Assembly (NCBI GenBank): GCA_963971225.1
Contig: OZ020269.1
Span: 17,854,921-17,918,920, forward strand
Source of the DNA: Melieria omissa
Taxonomy: Eukaryota; Arthropoda; Insecta; Diptera; Ulidiidae
Direction: 5' to 3'
DNA: 64,000 nucleotides
The translations under genes were made by a program, and so were the position numbers. Positions 12,456 to 25,249 of the stretch are shown piece after piece. Within the stretch, counting starts at the first letter, position 1. Each line of letters opens with the position of its first letter. The notes under the pieces are model-generated. The model had not been told where the DNA came from, searched no databases, and saw only the letters and a program-made list of their open reading frames with translations.

Positions 12456-12934
12456 TTGGAGTATAACTCTCAAGAATCACGCGGACGTGGAAGGCCTAAG
12501 GGCTCTAGCCTCTAAGCTTGGGGTATAGAGGCATATATTCGAAACTTTTGACGGTTGAAAACATCTGGAACCAGCTAAAACCTTCAACAATGGAAATCTT
12601 TCAACGTGGCACTATGCGTCCATGTTTCGTATGAGCAATAAATAAGTATCTTTAAATAGTAATTAGAGTCAGAAACGATTAGATCTGGAAACTAACGAAG
12701 GAAGAACCCTCACTCAAGCAGATAAAGCGAAGAATATAGCGATGTATATAGGTCACTTGCTAGGAAAACCAACATCCAGCAACACATAAATGACGCTGAC
12801 TTGAGTCCTGAATAGAACCATTGAAAAATCCCAGGCCGATTCTACTCCAATTAGTCGCAAGTTAGCATCACATTAGAGGCGCAAAAACTTCAGCACCAAA
12901 TCGAGTTAGATGGGGTTTTCCCATCCCTTCCCTT
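12456..12934. other. Anonymous DNA
   Basis: Nothing recognised between the tandem duplication and the solo LTR. Confidence 0.5.
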
Positions 12935-13155
12935 TGTTTAATCGCAGCGCGGTGCAGCGGTGGAAATAAAAGACGGGTTGTTCAATGGTTTTGGGTTGAG
13001 GTTTATTCGTGGAGTGACGAATGATGAATGACAAGAAGTGCAGCAGAAAATAGGGGGAGCAGAAAATAGGGGGAAACATGAGTACAAAGGGACTAAGAAA
13101 GGAAGGGATTAGAGGTGGGATCGACAGATCACTTGAGACAGCACTCATTTAGCCT
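12935..13155 (-). mobile_element. Solo LTR, diverged relative of the BEL/Pao LTR
   Basis: It starts TGTTTAATCGCAGCGCGG and ends GCACTCATTTAGCC, matching both ends of the 246-bp LTR at 27727 and 33479. It shares the internal block GGAAGGGATTAG followed by GGTGGGATCGACAGATCACT, and the AATAGGGGGA motif (here duplicated). The middle part (U5 and R by comparison) is very different, so it is another subfamily. No internal retroelement sequence flanks it, and I see no target duplication, so one end may be eroded. Confidence 0.75.
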
Positions 13156-13199
13156 TGCGGTCCTATGTTCCTAAGCGGAAAGAAAAAAAATATAAAAAT

Positions 13200-13870
13200 G
13201 GCTGGATAATACTAATTTAGACTCAGTTCTGTAGGACTTCACTTTTGCTATTTGACTCATATCACAAATGATAGTAAAGAAGAATCTTTATATCTACTTA
13301 CTAATTTGATATTTGAAGTCAGCCAAGAGAAAAGGAAATGTCGGATCCAAAAGCGTTTAAAAGACTAAATTCTGTAGCATATGAATTCTTCTATTTTACT
13401 TCTCAGAAGAAAATTTAGAAAATCTCAAATAATTATCAAATTTCTTATTTTGAAAATTAGAGCCAATCAAGAAAAGAAAGGACTGTGGTGTTGAAGTTTC
13501 GTTTACTTGAATCCAAAATGGTTTATAAGATTCTAATTTATAAAATTTCACTCCTGCTATTTTACTTCCTGGTAGAAATGATAGAAATCGTTTTTATGAC
13601 TCAAATCTATTGAGCTTCACTTCCGTTATTTTACTTCCTGGTAGAAATGGTAGAAAATCTTGAGCAGTTTTCAAACCTCTTATTTTGAAAATTAGAGCCC
13701 ATCAAGAAAAGAAAGGACTGTGGTGTTGAAGTTTGGTTTGCTTGAATCCAAAATCGTTTATAAGACTTCAATAAAATTTCACTTCTGCTATTTAACTTCA
13801 TGACAGAAATTATAAAACAAATTTCACAATTTTCAAATCAATGGCACTTCACTTCTGCTATTTTACTTTT
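13200..13870 (+). repeat. Degenerate tandem repeat, about 235-bp spacing
   Basis: Repeated blocks include TTATTTTGAAAATTAGAGCC (about 13447 and 13682), AAGAAAAGAAAGGACTGTGG, GTGTTGAAGTTT, CACTTCTGCTATTT and CTTCCTGGTAGAAATG. Two nearly full units and several partial ones are present. No coding potential. Confidence 0.75.
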
Positions 13871-14310
13871 TACTAAAAATTATTTTTTAAATTATACAAA
13901 ATATTAAAAAATTTTTTATTTAATTTTTTAAATTATAAAAAATTAAAAAAAAATTTAAAAAAAAATTTTTGTTACTAAAAAAGATTTTTTCAATTATCAA
14001 AAATATTAAACAATTTTTTTATTTATTTTTTAAATTGTAAAAAATATTAAAACATATATAAAAAATATTAAAATATTAAACAATTTTTTATTTTATTTTT
14101 TAAATTATAAAAAATATTGAAACATATATTATAAAAAATATTTTAGAATTTATTATACAAAAAAAATATTTTTATTTTTTTATAATTATAAAATAAAATA
14201 TTTCTTATAATTAAAATAAAATACTAAAAAAAAATTGTTTATAATTTATAAAATATTTTTTTATAATTCATAAAAAAAATATTTTTTAATATATACATAT
14301 ATCTGTTTTG
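13871..14310. repeat. Almost pure A/T low-complexity DNA
   Basis: The segment is made of A and T runs such as AAAAATATTAAA and TTTTTTATTTT with hardly any G or C. Nothing else is visible. Confidence 0.9.
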
Positions 14311-17077
14311 CTTACAAAACTACTAATTTGTATTCACTCACTGTTTAGCGCTTCTCTCTTGTTCTTCTATTTTTTTATTTTTTCTTCCATTTATTGCGAC
14401 TGCCACTGTTGGCCCTCGGCAGACAAATTTTGCTAATTGAACAATTCAACAAGCGCACATAAATTGAATTAAACGCACAAACACCAACACACACACACAA
14501 ACAGACCAGTGTTAATTGAATTGAATACTTGACAATTTGTACAAACTTATTTTTTTTATTATTATTAAAATTTTTGTCATAGTTCGTCAGCGTGCCAAAA
14601 ATACAAAAAAGAACAACAACAAAAAATACAAAAAAGCAAATAGAAGCAGCCAACAAATGACGGAATGAATAAGTGAATGAATGAGCCAATTCATGAAATG
14701 CAAAATAAGAAAAAACGAAAATACTTTTCGAAAATAAAAGGCACAAATGTGCTGCTGCTGGGAAAGCTGAGTGTAGCAGACGTTGGACCAACAAGTCGTC
14801 GAACACTCGGTGAAGCAGACAGCTGGATTGAAATAGACAGACACTGCAATGGAGATGAGATGCGATGAGTTGAGTTGAGTTTTGCAAGGCAATGTTGGCG
14901 ATGCGACCACCAAAGTTGTAGCATTGCAACGTAATGGAAACCATTAGTCGGCGCTGAAAATGGAAACCGTTGTCAGGATGAGTTGAGTGCATGTTGCATG
15001 AACACAGTTGCCAAGCGATGGTAAGCAATGAAGCGTTCAAAAGTGGCGCTGGAAATTGCAGCACGTGCTACAAGTGTCTGACGCCAACAGTGCCACGAAT
15101 TGTTGCAACAATTTTTGAAAATAACAAAAAAATCACTACAAGAAGTTGCTTTGTTAGTGAGATGTTTTGTTTGGGGTTTTTGTTGCTATAAAAGCTGGCA
15201 CAATTAATAATCCTAAAGACTCATCAGAGACAGTGAATGATTTAGATTTATTTAGTATAATCCTTTGAAGCGTTTGAATCCTTTGGGTCATAGAATGAGG
15301 AATTGGTTCAGAAAAGCTGCCACACAAAGGCCCTCTTGGGTCCCTGTGGGTCGTTAAAGTTATCGGAAAGAATGTGGGTGCTCAAGAAAATATGAAAGTG
15401 TTATGCAAAGCAATTAACTTGATGTGTCCTGTGCTAATTGAATCCTTTAATTTCCATGCTTAAAGTTTCTACAAAAATATTAAAAATAGTTTTATGTGCA
15501 ATAAATTAAGTTCAAGCTCATGAGAAATGTTGTAATTTTCACTAAACTTTTACATTTTTCTTTGGCTCATTCTGGCATTAAGCCAAAATAGCAAAAACTC
15601 GAATAGGCTCGCGTGCGATCGTTGGCGCTCAGTTTAATTTGTCAAATGGCCAAAAAAGTGTGTTTAAAAGTGCATTGGTTGGCGCATTCCACGTTCCATA
15701 GGTGCAGCTCTGGTTGAATGAGCCATTGCCAACGAGTGAGGTAACCCAGTAAGCCAAAGCGTTCAAGAAATTGAACCAGTTTTCTCTGATTGTTGTTTTA
15801 TTATTTTTGTTGCTTTATAGATTTGATATCTGAGACATATGGGAATAGTTATGTATAGTTATGTTATAGTATTATGTAGATGAGTCTAATAAGGTTTTAT
15901 ATATGCAGACATTTGCTGCAATTAGGGGTTCAAACTTACTTGATTTCAACCATAAAATTACATCACGCTTTAAAAAAGCAAATGAACTACAAAGATCATG
16001 GTTCTTTTAAAACTACATAATCTCTCTTCCGTGAACCAGGATCCATCCCTTTAGTGGTCACTTGGTATCAAAAGTATAGTTTTCTGCATCATTGTCGCAG
16101 CTTTCGTTTGCTTTGTCAACAGTTGAATATATATTTGGATTCGGTTAAGTATTTCTAAAATATTCAACTATCAAATGGCTACATGTCCTACTTTTCTCAG
16201 TTGCAGCAAAAAAATCCTTAATACTTCTGCTTCTTCAACATTTCTTTAAATTCGTTTAAGTCTTTTTAAATCATAAATTCTTCTTTATCCTTTTCTTAGC
16301 CACAAAACCATCATTGATCATTGCTTTATCAAAAGTTTAAACTCGTTTGTTTCGGTTTACTGGGCATCAAACCGTATCCATCGCTAATGGTTTTTTTTTT
16401 GTTTTCAATTTGCCGCGCTGCATTTTATTTTCAAACATTTATTGCTATTTTTAAATTGATTGTTTTGTTTGCTTGGCATTTTCCACGTTTATAGTATTTG
16501 CCACACGTTCGCGATCACAGCGGCGCTCGTGCCTTTGCCGCTCATGAGCGAAGGGCCCGCGCGATCAGAGCCAACAACACCGAAATAGAAACATTTTGGG
16601 GCATGTAACGCGTGTCCGTGTCGTTTGTCTTTGAATTGTTTTTTTCCAATTTGTTTTTCAATGCCTCGATTCTTGGCTTTCTTCCCAACGTGCAGCCACG
16701 TTCGTTAATGTGTTAGTGTGTTGCTGGCCATTTCGTTGGGCAAATGAATCGAATGTTCAACACAAGTGGTGGCAATGAACTTGACTGTTGAGTCGTTTCA
16801 CTCGATGTTTCGTCTTTATTGAATTTTTTTTACGTTGCGTCTGTTTAGTGTACAATTTGAACTTTGTTTCGACTTTTACGATAATTAAATGTTAATGCGC
16901 GGAATTGATGTGTTGGACTACGTTCACTTGCTTGGCGAAGGCGGTTAGATCTTTTCGAAAATTACATGATCGATATGGAAAAGTGATTATTTGTGATCAG
17001 GATCACTAGGGAGATTGATTAAGCTTGATCACTTTACAAGGAGTTGGGATGTTTCATTAGTATTTACTCTTGATTGA
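14311..17077. other. Anonymous DNA
   Basis: No gene recognised. A long minus-strand frame at 14375-15064 is rich in Phe, Cys and Leu, crosses a CA-repeat and lacks any domain, so I treat it as chance. A GC-rich patch at 16500-16575 contains GCGATC and GCTCATGAGC elements. The rest looks like intronic or intergenic fly DNA. Confidence 0.45.
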
Positions 17078-17382
17078 ATAAAATAAAATAAAATAAAATA
17101 AAATAAAATAAAATAAAATAAAATAAAATAAAATAAAATAAAATAAAATAAAATAAAATAAAATAAAATAAAATAAAATAAAATAAAATAAAATAAAATA
17201 AAATAAAATAAAATAAGATAAAATAAAATAAAGTAAAATAAAATAAAATAAAATAAAATAAAATAAAATAAAATAAAATAAAATAAAATAAAATAAAATA
17301 AAATAAAATAAGATAAAATAAAATAAAATAAGATAAAATAAAATAAAATAAAGTAAAATAAAATAAAATAAAATAAAATAAA
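17078..17382 (-). repeat. (AAAAT)n pentanucleotide microsatellite
   Basis: About 61 units of AAAAT, the reverse complement of the unit at 3125-3420, with five scattered A-to-G changes (near 17217, 17234, 17312, 17331 and 17353). The minus-strand frame through it encodes the same FYFIL periodic peptide and is not a gene. Confidence 0.97.
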
Positions 17383-17999
17383 TTGAAAATAAAATTAAGA
17401 TAATTAAATCGATTTTAAATGAAATGAAAAGCAATTGCAGCGCATAAGCAAGTCGATCAACACCATCTGAAATATTCCTTCCATATGGTTTTTGTACCAG
17501 CTACTTGATGGCGCACGTTCTACACTTAACAACTGGAAATTGAATTAGTTTTGAATTGTTTATAATACAAGAATTTGCAATAAATTACCAGCAATTTGCT
17601 TACTTTTTCAAACCGTGGCGCAATTGGCAGCTGTAGGGGGTTTTTTTAAAGCCCACGTCAAACACATCAATATAGCCATACATACTTTTTGTATCCATTT
17701 AAGTAGTAAAATTCACTACTAAAGTACTGAAAGTTTGAAGTCAATGACTCGCGCGCAATGTAAAAGCAACTCAAATGTATTCAAGAGTTGTCGATCAGTT
17801 GAGTACTTTTTTGAATAGTCTTCCTTATGTGGTTATGGTGAAACGCTGAAAGTGGATGGAACACAAATAATTTGTTCATATTTGGAAACAATGTACTCGT
17901 ATTGACAAGTTCGACAATTATTGATCGTAATGAAAATCGTTTTCGTTGAAAATAGTTTTCAAACAAAATTTTTTTCATGAAATTAAAACTAAACAAACA
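17383..17999. other. Anonymous DNA
   Basis: Nothing recognised. Moderately AT-rich unique-looking sequence. Confidence 0.5.
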
Positions 18000-19110
18000 T
18001 TGGAACTTTTAAAACAAAAATAAATTTTAAATTAAAAAAAAATATTCACAAGTTAAAATTTTGAAAAAATTAGTTTTACAAATATTCAAAACAACAAAAT
18101 GTACAAATTGTACAAAAACTCAAAAATTTGGAACTATTCAAAATTAAAAATTTTTGGAATTTAAAATTTTCCAAAAATCAATTTTTATTTTAATTCGATT
18201 TAAAAAATTACATTTTTAAAATAGATGCAAATTTGCAATTAAAAAAAATTACAAAATCCCCAAAATTTTAAAATTCCCAAACAAAAAAATTTTAATTAAA
18301 AAAATTCAAGAAAACAAACAAAATTTTTACATTTTCAAAACTATTCTTTGTTTAGTTTTAGCTTTTTCTGATCTCATTCTTTGAGTCATTTGACTTCTAT
18401 AAATTTTTTGAACTAAACTGTTTTTTAAGTTTCTTGTCAATTTTCATAAATTCAAAACGAATAAATTTTTTTTCTTAATTTCAAAAACTTAAAATTTAAA
18501 ATTCCAAAATTCCAAAATTGTTTGAACTTTTTTTCAATTTTAAAATTCCCAAAAACAAATTTTAATTAAAAAAAATATCCAAAAAATCCAAAAAATTTTT
18601 ACGTTTTTAAAACTATTATTTGTTTATTCTTTGGCCTTTTCTGATCTCATTCTTTGAGTCATTTGACTTCTAAAAATTTTTTGAACTAAACTATTTTTTA
18701 AGTTTCTTAAATCATAGAAATATTTTCATAAATTCCCAACTAATAACATTTTTTTTTCATTTTCAAAAACTCAAAGTTTAAAATTCCAAAATAAAAAACA
18801 CTAATTTAAAACAAAAAAAAAATTTAAATTTAAACTCAATCAAACTCAAAATTTAACAATTCAAAATTCCAAAATGTTTTGAACTAAACCTTTTTTTAAG
18901 TTTCTTGGCAATTTTCATAAATTCAAAACTAATAACATTTTTTTTGTATTTTCAAAAACTCAAAATTTAACATTCCAAAAATTTTAAAGAAACACTAATT
19001 TAAAACCCAAAAAAAATTTTCAAAAAATTAAACGCACGTAAAATTTTTTACTTTTCAAAACTATTCTTTGTTTCTTCTTTGAATTTTCCTAATTTTATTT
19101 TTTTGTAGTA
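18000..19110 (+). repeat. AT-rich tandem repeat, about 270-bp unit
   Basis: A block beginning CTATTCTTTGTTTA and continuing TGATCTCATTCTTTGAGTCA, TTTGACTTCTA, TTTTTTGAACTAAACT, AAGTTTCTTG and TTTTCATAAATTC recurs at about 18345 and 18613, and in part near 18880 and 19065. AAATTTAAAATTCCAAAA filler separates the copies. Confidence 0.8.
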
Positions 19111-21545
19111 ATTTGACTTTTCTAGTTATTTTTTGATTTGATATAACATTTTTTTTTGAAAGTTTCTTGTCCAACCAACCTAACCCAACCAACTCAATTA
19201 CTTTTGCGCTCAGGTTTTGAAAGCATCTACATTGAAAGGATATCAACGACAGCCAGTTAAATATTCCAATTCGTTGTTTTTAATATTGCAATAAAATTAA
19301 AAACAACAACAACTACAAAGCATTCTAAACAACAACAACAACAACACGTTGACAATTTCATAGTAAAACCACAATTTGGTGGCTGGTTCAATTTGTTGTG
19401 CGTTTCGTAAGCCCATCTGGCACGTTGGCTTTTCCCCGTACGCGACACCACAGACGGACCTTGGCAGCGATTAAGCGCCGGTCAGCCGTGCGCTGCAGCT
19501 GCAAATAATGAACCGCACTACGCCAATAATTGCGAAATGAAATAGCAAACTTTCGATATGGATTCCGATCATTACTGGCCAAATCTCGTGGGAGCGTGCG
19601 GGCGTGCGGCGGCAGCTGCTGCCGCTACGTCCCCATTGCTACTGTTGCGACGGCTGCCGTTGTCGTTGTCGTTGTTGTAGTGGCCGCTGCAGCGGCATTG
19701 CCATTGAGCAACTTAATTTCAAGTTGAAATTTCAATTCCCCAGCCAACGCACAACGGGCGAAAAACCCGAGCGCCGAGCACTTCAAGTTGAGTGCGTTGG
19801 ACGCGTGCAATCAGCACGAAATGCGGCACGAAAACAACAAAACGAATAAAACAACAACAACTCGAGGAACAATGAACAGCACCAGCGACGAGGGTAAAAA
19901 CAATTGCATTATTAATAAGTCCCCGCGCGCGGTCCGCTATTGATGACAGTCGCGGCGCTGGGTCTGGGCCCGAGCCCAAGTCCGAGCATGGGCGTCGAAG
20001 AGAAATCGCTAGCAATTATTGCTTGTCGTTACAGTAACAACAAAAGCAACGACGACTATCATAATGACAGCAGCAATGCAGCAGAGGGAATAACAAAAGC
20101 AACAACAACATCAACGATTGTGCAAAAACCCAAATCAACCAAAACTAGAAATTGCACGATTTCCATTATTGGCCACAGCGATGGCAAAGGCGAAGGCGAA
20201 ATTGCAAAAGCCGAACGACAACGCCAGGCGGCGACAGGGAAGCGAACGCCAATCGAGGAAATGGCGAGTACAAAAAAGCAATTAATTGTTATGAATTAAC
20301 TGGACTGAATGCTGATTGCAACAAATTTGTACTGAACTTTTAAATGAGCGAAATTGCAAGAGCGCTGCGACATTAAGAAGAAGGAGAGCAGTAGAGGAGT
20401 AGAGGGGCGAGACAGCTCGATTGGACCAAATCGAATGGGGAACAGCAAAGTGAAGCAACAACATAAAATGCCAATAACAACATTGCAGTGTGTGTTGTTG
20501 CACTCTGGTAGCAACAACAGCAGTCGTTGGCGTGTTGAAAGGCGAAGAACGAAGCCAAAGAAGGAGAAGCAGCCGCAGCAAAAGTCACCAAAGCGCACCA
20601 GTGCACTCTGTTGACAATACTGGCGCGTGCAATAATCACAACAAAAACAGCAAAAACAATCGATATTACAACAATAATTGCTCGTACAATGCAGCACCAA
20701 ATTGGCATTTCCTCGACATTTTCGCCATTGCCGCCGTGCCACACATATTGCACCGAAAAATCGAACGCAATCGAACAACAGAAGTAGCAACATTTTTATC
20801 AGTTCAATTTGTTGCTGTTGCGATGGTCTGATTGCTATCGCCTTCGATTGCCAAGTGGCCGCTCTTATTGCCGTTGTTGTTGTTGTTGAAATTGTGTTTC
20901 ATCGCTGATGATGTCATTAAGCGGACAATGACAACGAACAACGCAACGCAACGGCGCAGATGGCCAACGCTCACGCAACTGTAGCCGCTGCCGTGTCAGT
21001 TGCATTGTCCAGTTGCTGCTGAAACGCTGCACATGGCAGCAGGCGCAAAGTATGAAAGCAATACGCTTATGCAATGCGCGATGCGGCAGTGCTGTCGACA
21101 GCAGCAGCAGCAGCAACAACAACAGCAACAGCAATGATGTTGCTAGAAACCGCATAAAGTTGCTGACAGTGTCGATGTGTTTTGGTGGCCCAGCAATAAT
21201 CGCATCAAGTTCTGTTGTTGCTAATAAGTGGCTTGCTGTTGTTGTTGCTGTTGGAGTGGTTGTTGTACCAAGTTGATGTCAGTATTGTTGTTTTCTTTAT
21301 TCTATTAGTTGTTGCTGCTGCTCTGGTTCTGGTTTCTACGACAACTGCACACGCTGGTCTTGCGTCTTTTGTTGTTATTGTTTTAGTTTTTATTTGCTGT
21401 TGTTGTTGTTTTGGTTGGCCATTGCTGTTGTTCGTATTGTAATAGTTGTTGTTTCTAATGTCACTTTTAGTGATAGTCACTGTTGCTAGTTGAACTATGG
21501 CGACTACTGCTGATGCTGTTATTGTTGTTGTTGTTATAGTGTTGG
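19111..21545. other. CAG/CAA-rich GC-balanced island
   Basis: The composition changes sharply from the AT-rich flank. CAA, CAG and GTT runs are dense on both strands. The block has many overlapping open frames on both strands, which is expected of triplet-rich DNA and is not evidence of coding. It is a plausible regulatory or 5'-leader region, and it contains the candidate start exon listed below. Confidence 0.45.
19872..19893 (+). CDS. Candidate first coding exon, MNSTSDE...
   Basis: An ATG in fly-like context (GAACA before ATG) opens MNSTSDE and is followed at 19894 by GTAAAA, a usable splice donor in phase 1. If unspliced, the frame stops at the TGA at 19941, after 23 codons. The 130 bp upstream are CAA-rich like a fly 5' leader. 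The region just downstream (19943-20299) has another plus-strand frame, hydrophilic and Ser/Thr/Asn-rich. I do not recognise either product, and no acceptor can be paired with certainty. Confidence 0.15.
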
Positions 21546-23960
21546 CATTTTAGAAAAATTCTTGTGCATTGCAAAAAAATTAAAAGTTTTAGAATTCTTT
21601 TTATTATTTTTAGCCTCGATTTCTTTATATTTGTTGCTGTTCTTGTGTAATTGTTTTTTTTTTATAATTTATTGTTTTGGTTTTGTTTATTTGTATTTTA
21701 TGTTTTTGTTTTATAGGTTTTTGAAATAATTTTTAAATATTTTTTATTTGTTTTTTATTTTTTTTAAATCTGTTTTATTGTTTTTGTTTTATTGTTTCTT
21801 TTTAAATATTTTTTATTTGATTTTTATTGTTTTTTCATCTTTTTTATTGTTTTTGTTTTATTTTTTTTAATATTTTTTATTTGTGTTTTTAATTGTTTTT
21901 TCATCTTTTTTATTGTTTTTAAAATCTCGTTGCTCTAGCAGAAAACGACTAAAATTGCTACTGTATACCACTTGACTAGCAATAAAATTTCATTTTGCTG
22001 TCATCTTTAAGCACATAAACTTCCGCTCGTAATTTTTCAGACTGTTGTAACTTTAACACCTTCACTACTGCCCGGACACTGAAGTCCCACGTTGACTCTG
22101 AAACTATTATGAACTCAACCAAAAAGAGTCTCCAGAAAGCCCTGCAAAAGTCGTAGCGAAAGGTTTAAATATAGTTGTTGTTATTTTTGTTGTTGCAATG
22201 GCATTGTGGTCGGGCTAAATGGTCTGCTACGCATTTTCATCTTCATCTTTTGCTTTCGATTGACAGTGATGTGTGTGTGTAAGTGATGCTTCTCGTTCTT
22301 TTAAAATGTCTTTATTTCTTATTTGTGTTGTTGTTGTTTTGTTTGCTGTCAGCGCAATTGACAGTTGTAGCTTAGTTTTTATGTCAACTGTGAACTGTTT
22401 AACTGTGAACAACGAAAAAGCTTAGACGCTAATCGTTTGTGGTGTTTTTTAATTTTTGTTTCTTCTCCTTTTTATAAACTTCTACTACTTCCACTGTTTT
22501 TCAATTCTTCTTCTGTTCCCTTGTTTCTATTACATAAAAGAAGGAGTATACATTCAACTCGTTTATAGTCTACCTTATTTTTCTCTTCCTCTGTTTCAGT
22601 CTCTGTTCTTTATACCGTTTCTCCTCTTTATTTGGTTTTTACTTCCTAAAACTATGGTTAACTTTAACCAGGGCCGTAGATAAGGGTGCGAAGCCGGGGT
22701 TTGGTTGTTAACCTATAGCTAATCCACATTTTCAATTAAATTACATGCTACATTTTTAAGAGTTGCAAAAAGGTCCTTTCACCTTTAGATTGTTTACATA
22801 GTACATAGAATATTTTTTGATTCCGTTGCATTTTCGAAACTCACTTTCACTTTCTGATCAATATATTTAAGTATATCATACTAAATCTGCTAAAAACAAA
22901 TTCGTTTAAACATTTCTCCTCCCTATGACTAAGTTTTAGCCACTTTCCTGACTTCAACACTGTAGTTTTTAGTTTAGTTTTGTAGTTTTTCTAAACTTGG
23001 TGGCATCACCAAAAAAACCACTATTTGCAATATGAATACATTTACAATAAATAAAAATGAAAAATCACCAACAACAACAACTAAACATATCAACGCTGAT
23101 TAATTGTGGAATTTTTTGTGCACTTATAAAATTGTTTGCAAGCATTAAAGGAATTATAAAAAAAATAAAAAATTATAAAATATAATAAAAAAATAAATAT
23201 AAATAAAATATAAAAAAATAAATAAATATAATAAAAATAATAATAAAATAACATAAAAAATAATTTTTTTTTTCTATAAAATTTTTTTGTTACATTTTTT
23301 TTAATTTACATAGTTAACCATTAAAATTTATTCATATTATATTAGAAAAAAAAACGTATACATAAAAAAAATTAAATTTATAAAACCACTAAATTTTCTT
23401 TAAATTAAAAACAAACAAAATGTTATTAAAAATATTATATATATAAAATTATAAAAATAAAAAATATATAAAATATTTTTTTTAATATTTGAATTTTTTT
23501 TGAAAATGTTCAATTTTTTTATTTAACTTAAATTATTTTTAAGATTTTATTTATTTAATTTAATTAAAAAAATGTATTTATTTCATTAAACTAAAATAAT
23601 TTATTTAATTTATTAACTAATTTAATTTATTTTATTAATTAATTTATTTATTTAATTAATTTTTTTAATTAATTAATTTATTTAATTTAATTAAAATAAT
23701 CTGATTAAAAAATTTTAGCAATTTCATTGATTTACTAAACTTAAAAAAATTTTGTGTATAATTAAAAAAAAAATTATTTAAAAATTTTTATCATTAAAAA
23801 TAGTTTTTCTAATGGTTGAATGTTTCTTTGAAATGTTAAATTTTTAGTTTAAATTTAAATTAATTTAATTTAAAAAATGTGATTGAAAAAATCTGGCATA
23901 TTCATTGATTTACATATCATATATATATTTTTAACTATTAGGTTTTTAACGAATATCTTT
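21546..23960. other. AT-rich anonymous DNA
   Basis: 21570-21930 consists of TTTTTATTTG-type T-rich repeats. 21930-23090 is unique-looking with no gene. 23100-23960 is low-complexity A/T with TTTAATTAATTTA runs. No element boundary is visible. Confidence 0.5.
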
Positions 23961-25240
23961 TCCTGAAAATCCCAATTTCCCCTTTCACTATCGATTTCGC
24001 ACATATGGCATCATGACCTCAGTACTTGCCCCCATTGTTTTCCCCCTCGCTTCAAGCCACATGACACTACCGTCTGCCACTATGTACCAACAAAACGTCA
24101 TACGCTTTTTCTTATACCAACAACAAAACCAACAACCGTTCATCGCCTCTATTCATTTCCAGCTGAAAATGCGAAATTTTCTCGCTCATTCGTCTGCCGT
24201 CTGCCGGTTGGACGGCCGCTGTCTGCGCCAGTGTCTGCTAGCTGGCTGTGCTAGTGAATGCAACGCCATTTCACCGGTTTTGTATTGTTGTTGTTGCTGC
24301 CACTTTATTGTGCTCATTCGGTGACTGACTGTGGTTGTTGTTGTTGTTGTTATTTTAAGAATAGAAAGCGCTGCTACTAACTGCAAATTGCATTCACCAG
24401 CATCATCAGCGGTGCCGTGCCACCAAATCGCCATTACTACTGCCATTACCGACAGTGTTGCTGCCATTATTGCAGTTGTTGCTGCCGTTCGTTGCCGGCA
24501 TTTTACTCTCTTTTCATTGCTAGACAGCTAATATTGCACTTGGCAGTTGCCAGTTGCACAACCAACTTGCTGCAAAAGAACAACCAAACGCACGCAAACA
24601 CACACACACATAGAAAGGCATTGCAACTTTTACTGTTTGAGACACAATTTGTTTGGGGGCTGCCAGCGTTTGGCGGTGAATAGAGTTGCATTCGTGCGTT
24701 TGGCAAATGACATTTGGAACGTCTTCATTGCGGTCGGGTTCGGGTTGGAGTCGGGGTTTGGATTCGGTGTGTTGGTTGTGGTGAGCAGCGTTCTTTTTTT
24801 TCACTTAAACTTTGGTGAGCGAATGAATGTCAACGGTTTTGCGTTTGTCTGGCACTGCGGTTCGTGCTGTTGCGGGCTTCTTTTTGGTGTGATTTATTTT
24901 GAGGAATTTAAGGTTTTGCGCATTGCGGACACTTGGCGAGTTAAGAGAAATTGCAATAAATTTTATTTGCAATATATGTGGGTACCAAATTTTATTTAGT
25001 TTTTTTTTTACTTTTTTTAACTAAAACCAAAATGTTTAAAGACTGAGAAGAAAAAATGAAGGATAGGAAATAAAAATTAAATTATATTCAAAATTTTCTC
25101 TCCAGCTTCTTAGCTTAGAGATTTGGTATAAAATTTGTAGCCGTTTTTTTTTTACTAAATGATTGAGTTGTTCCATTTGATCAATTGCTCAATTGCTAAA
25201 TTTTTAGAAGAAAACTAGTATTACTACCTGGTTCTGCCGA
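23961..25240. other. GC-balanced triplet-rich island
   Basis: Balanced composition with GTT/CAA runs (24285, 24335) and a CA run (24595). Frames on both strands are repeat-driven. No gene is supported. The last 200 bp return to AT-rich sequence. Confidence 0.45.
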
Positions 25241-25249
25241 AACTCTTAC

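Noticed and set aside
14375..15064. 229-codon minus-strand frame
   Set aside because: Low-complexity Phe/Cys/Leu/Val composition crossing a CA repeat, no domain, and overlapped by frames in other phases.
17057..17434. 125-codon minus-strand frame with FYFIL periodicity
   Set aside because: Same microsatellite in reverse orientation.
20296..20793. 165-codon Cys/Leu-rich minus-strand frame
   Set aside because: Reverse reading of CAA/CAG/GCA triplets, and several overlapping frames exist on both strands.
22664..22705. CAGGGCCGTAGATAAGGG as a transposon terminus
   Set aside because: Resembles hAT-type ends, but no inverted partner or 8-bp duplication was found nearby.
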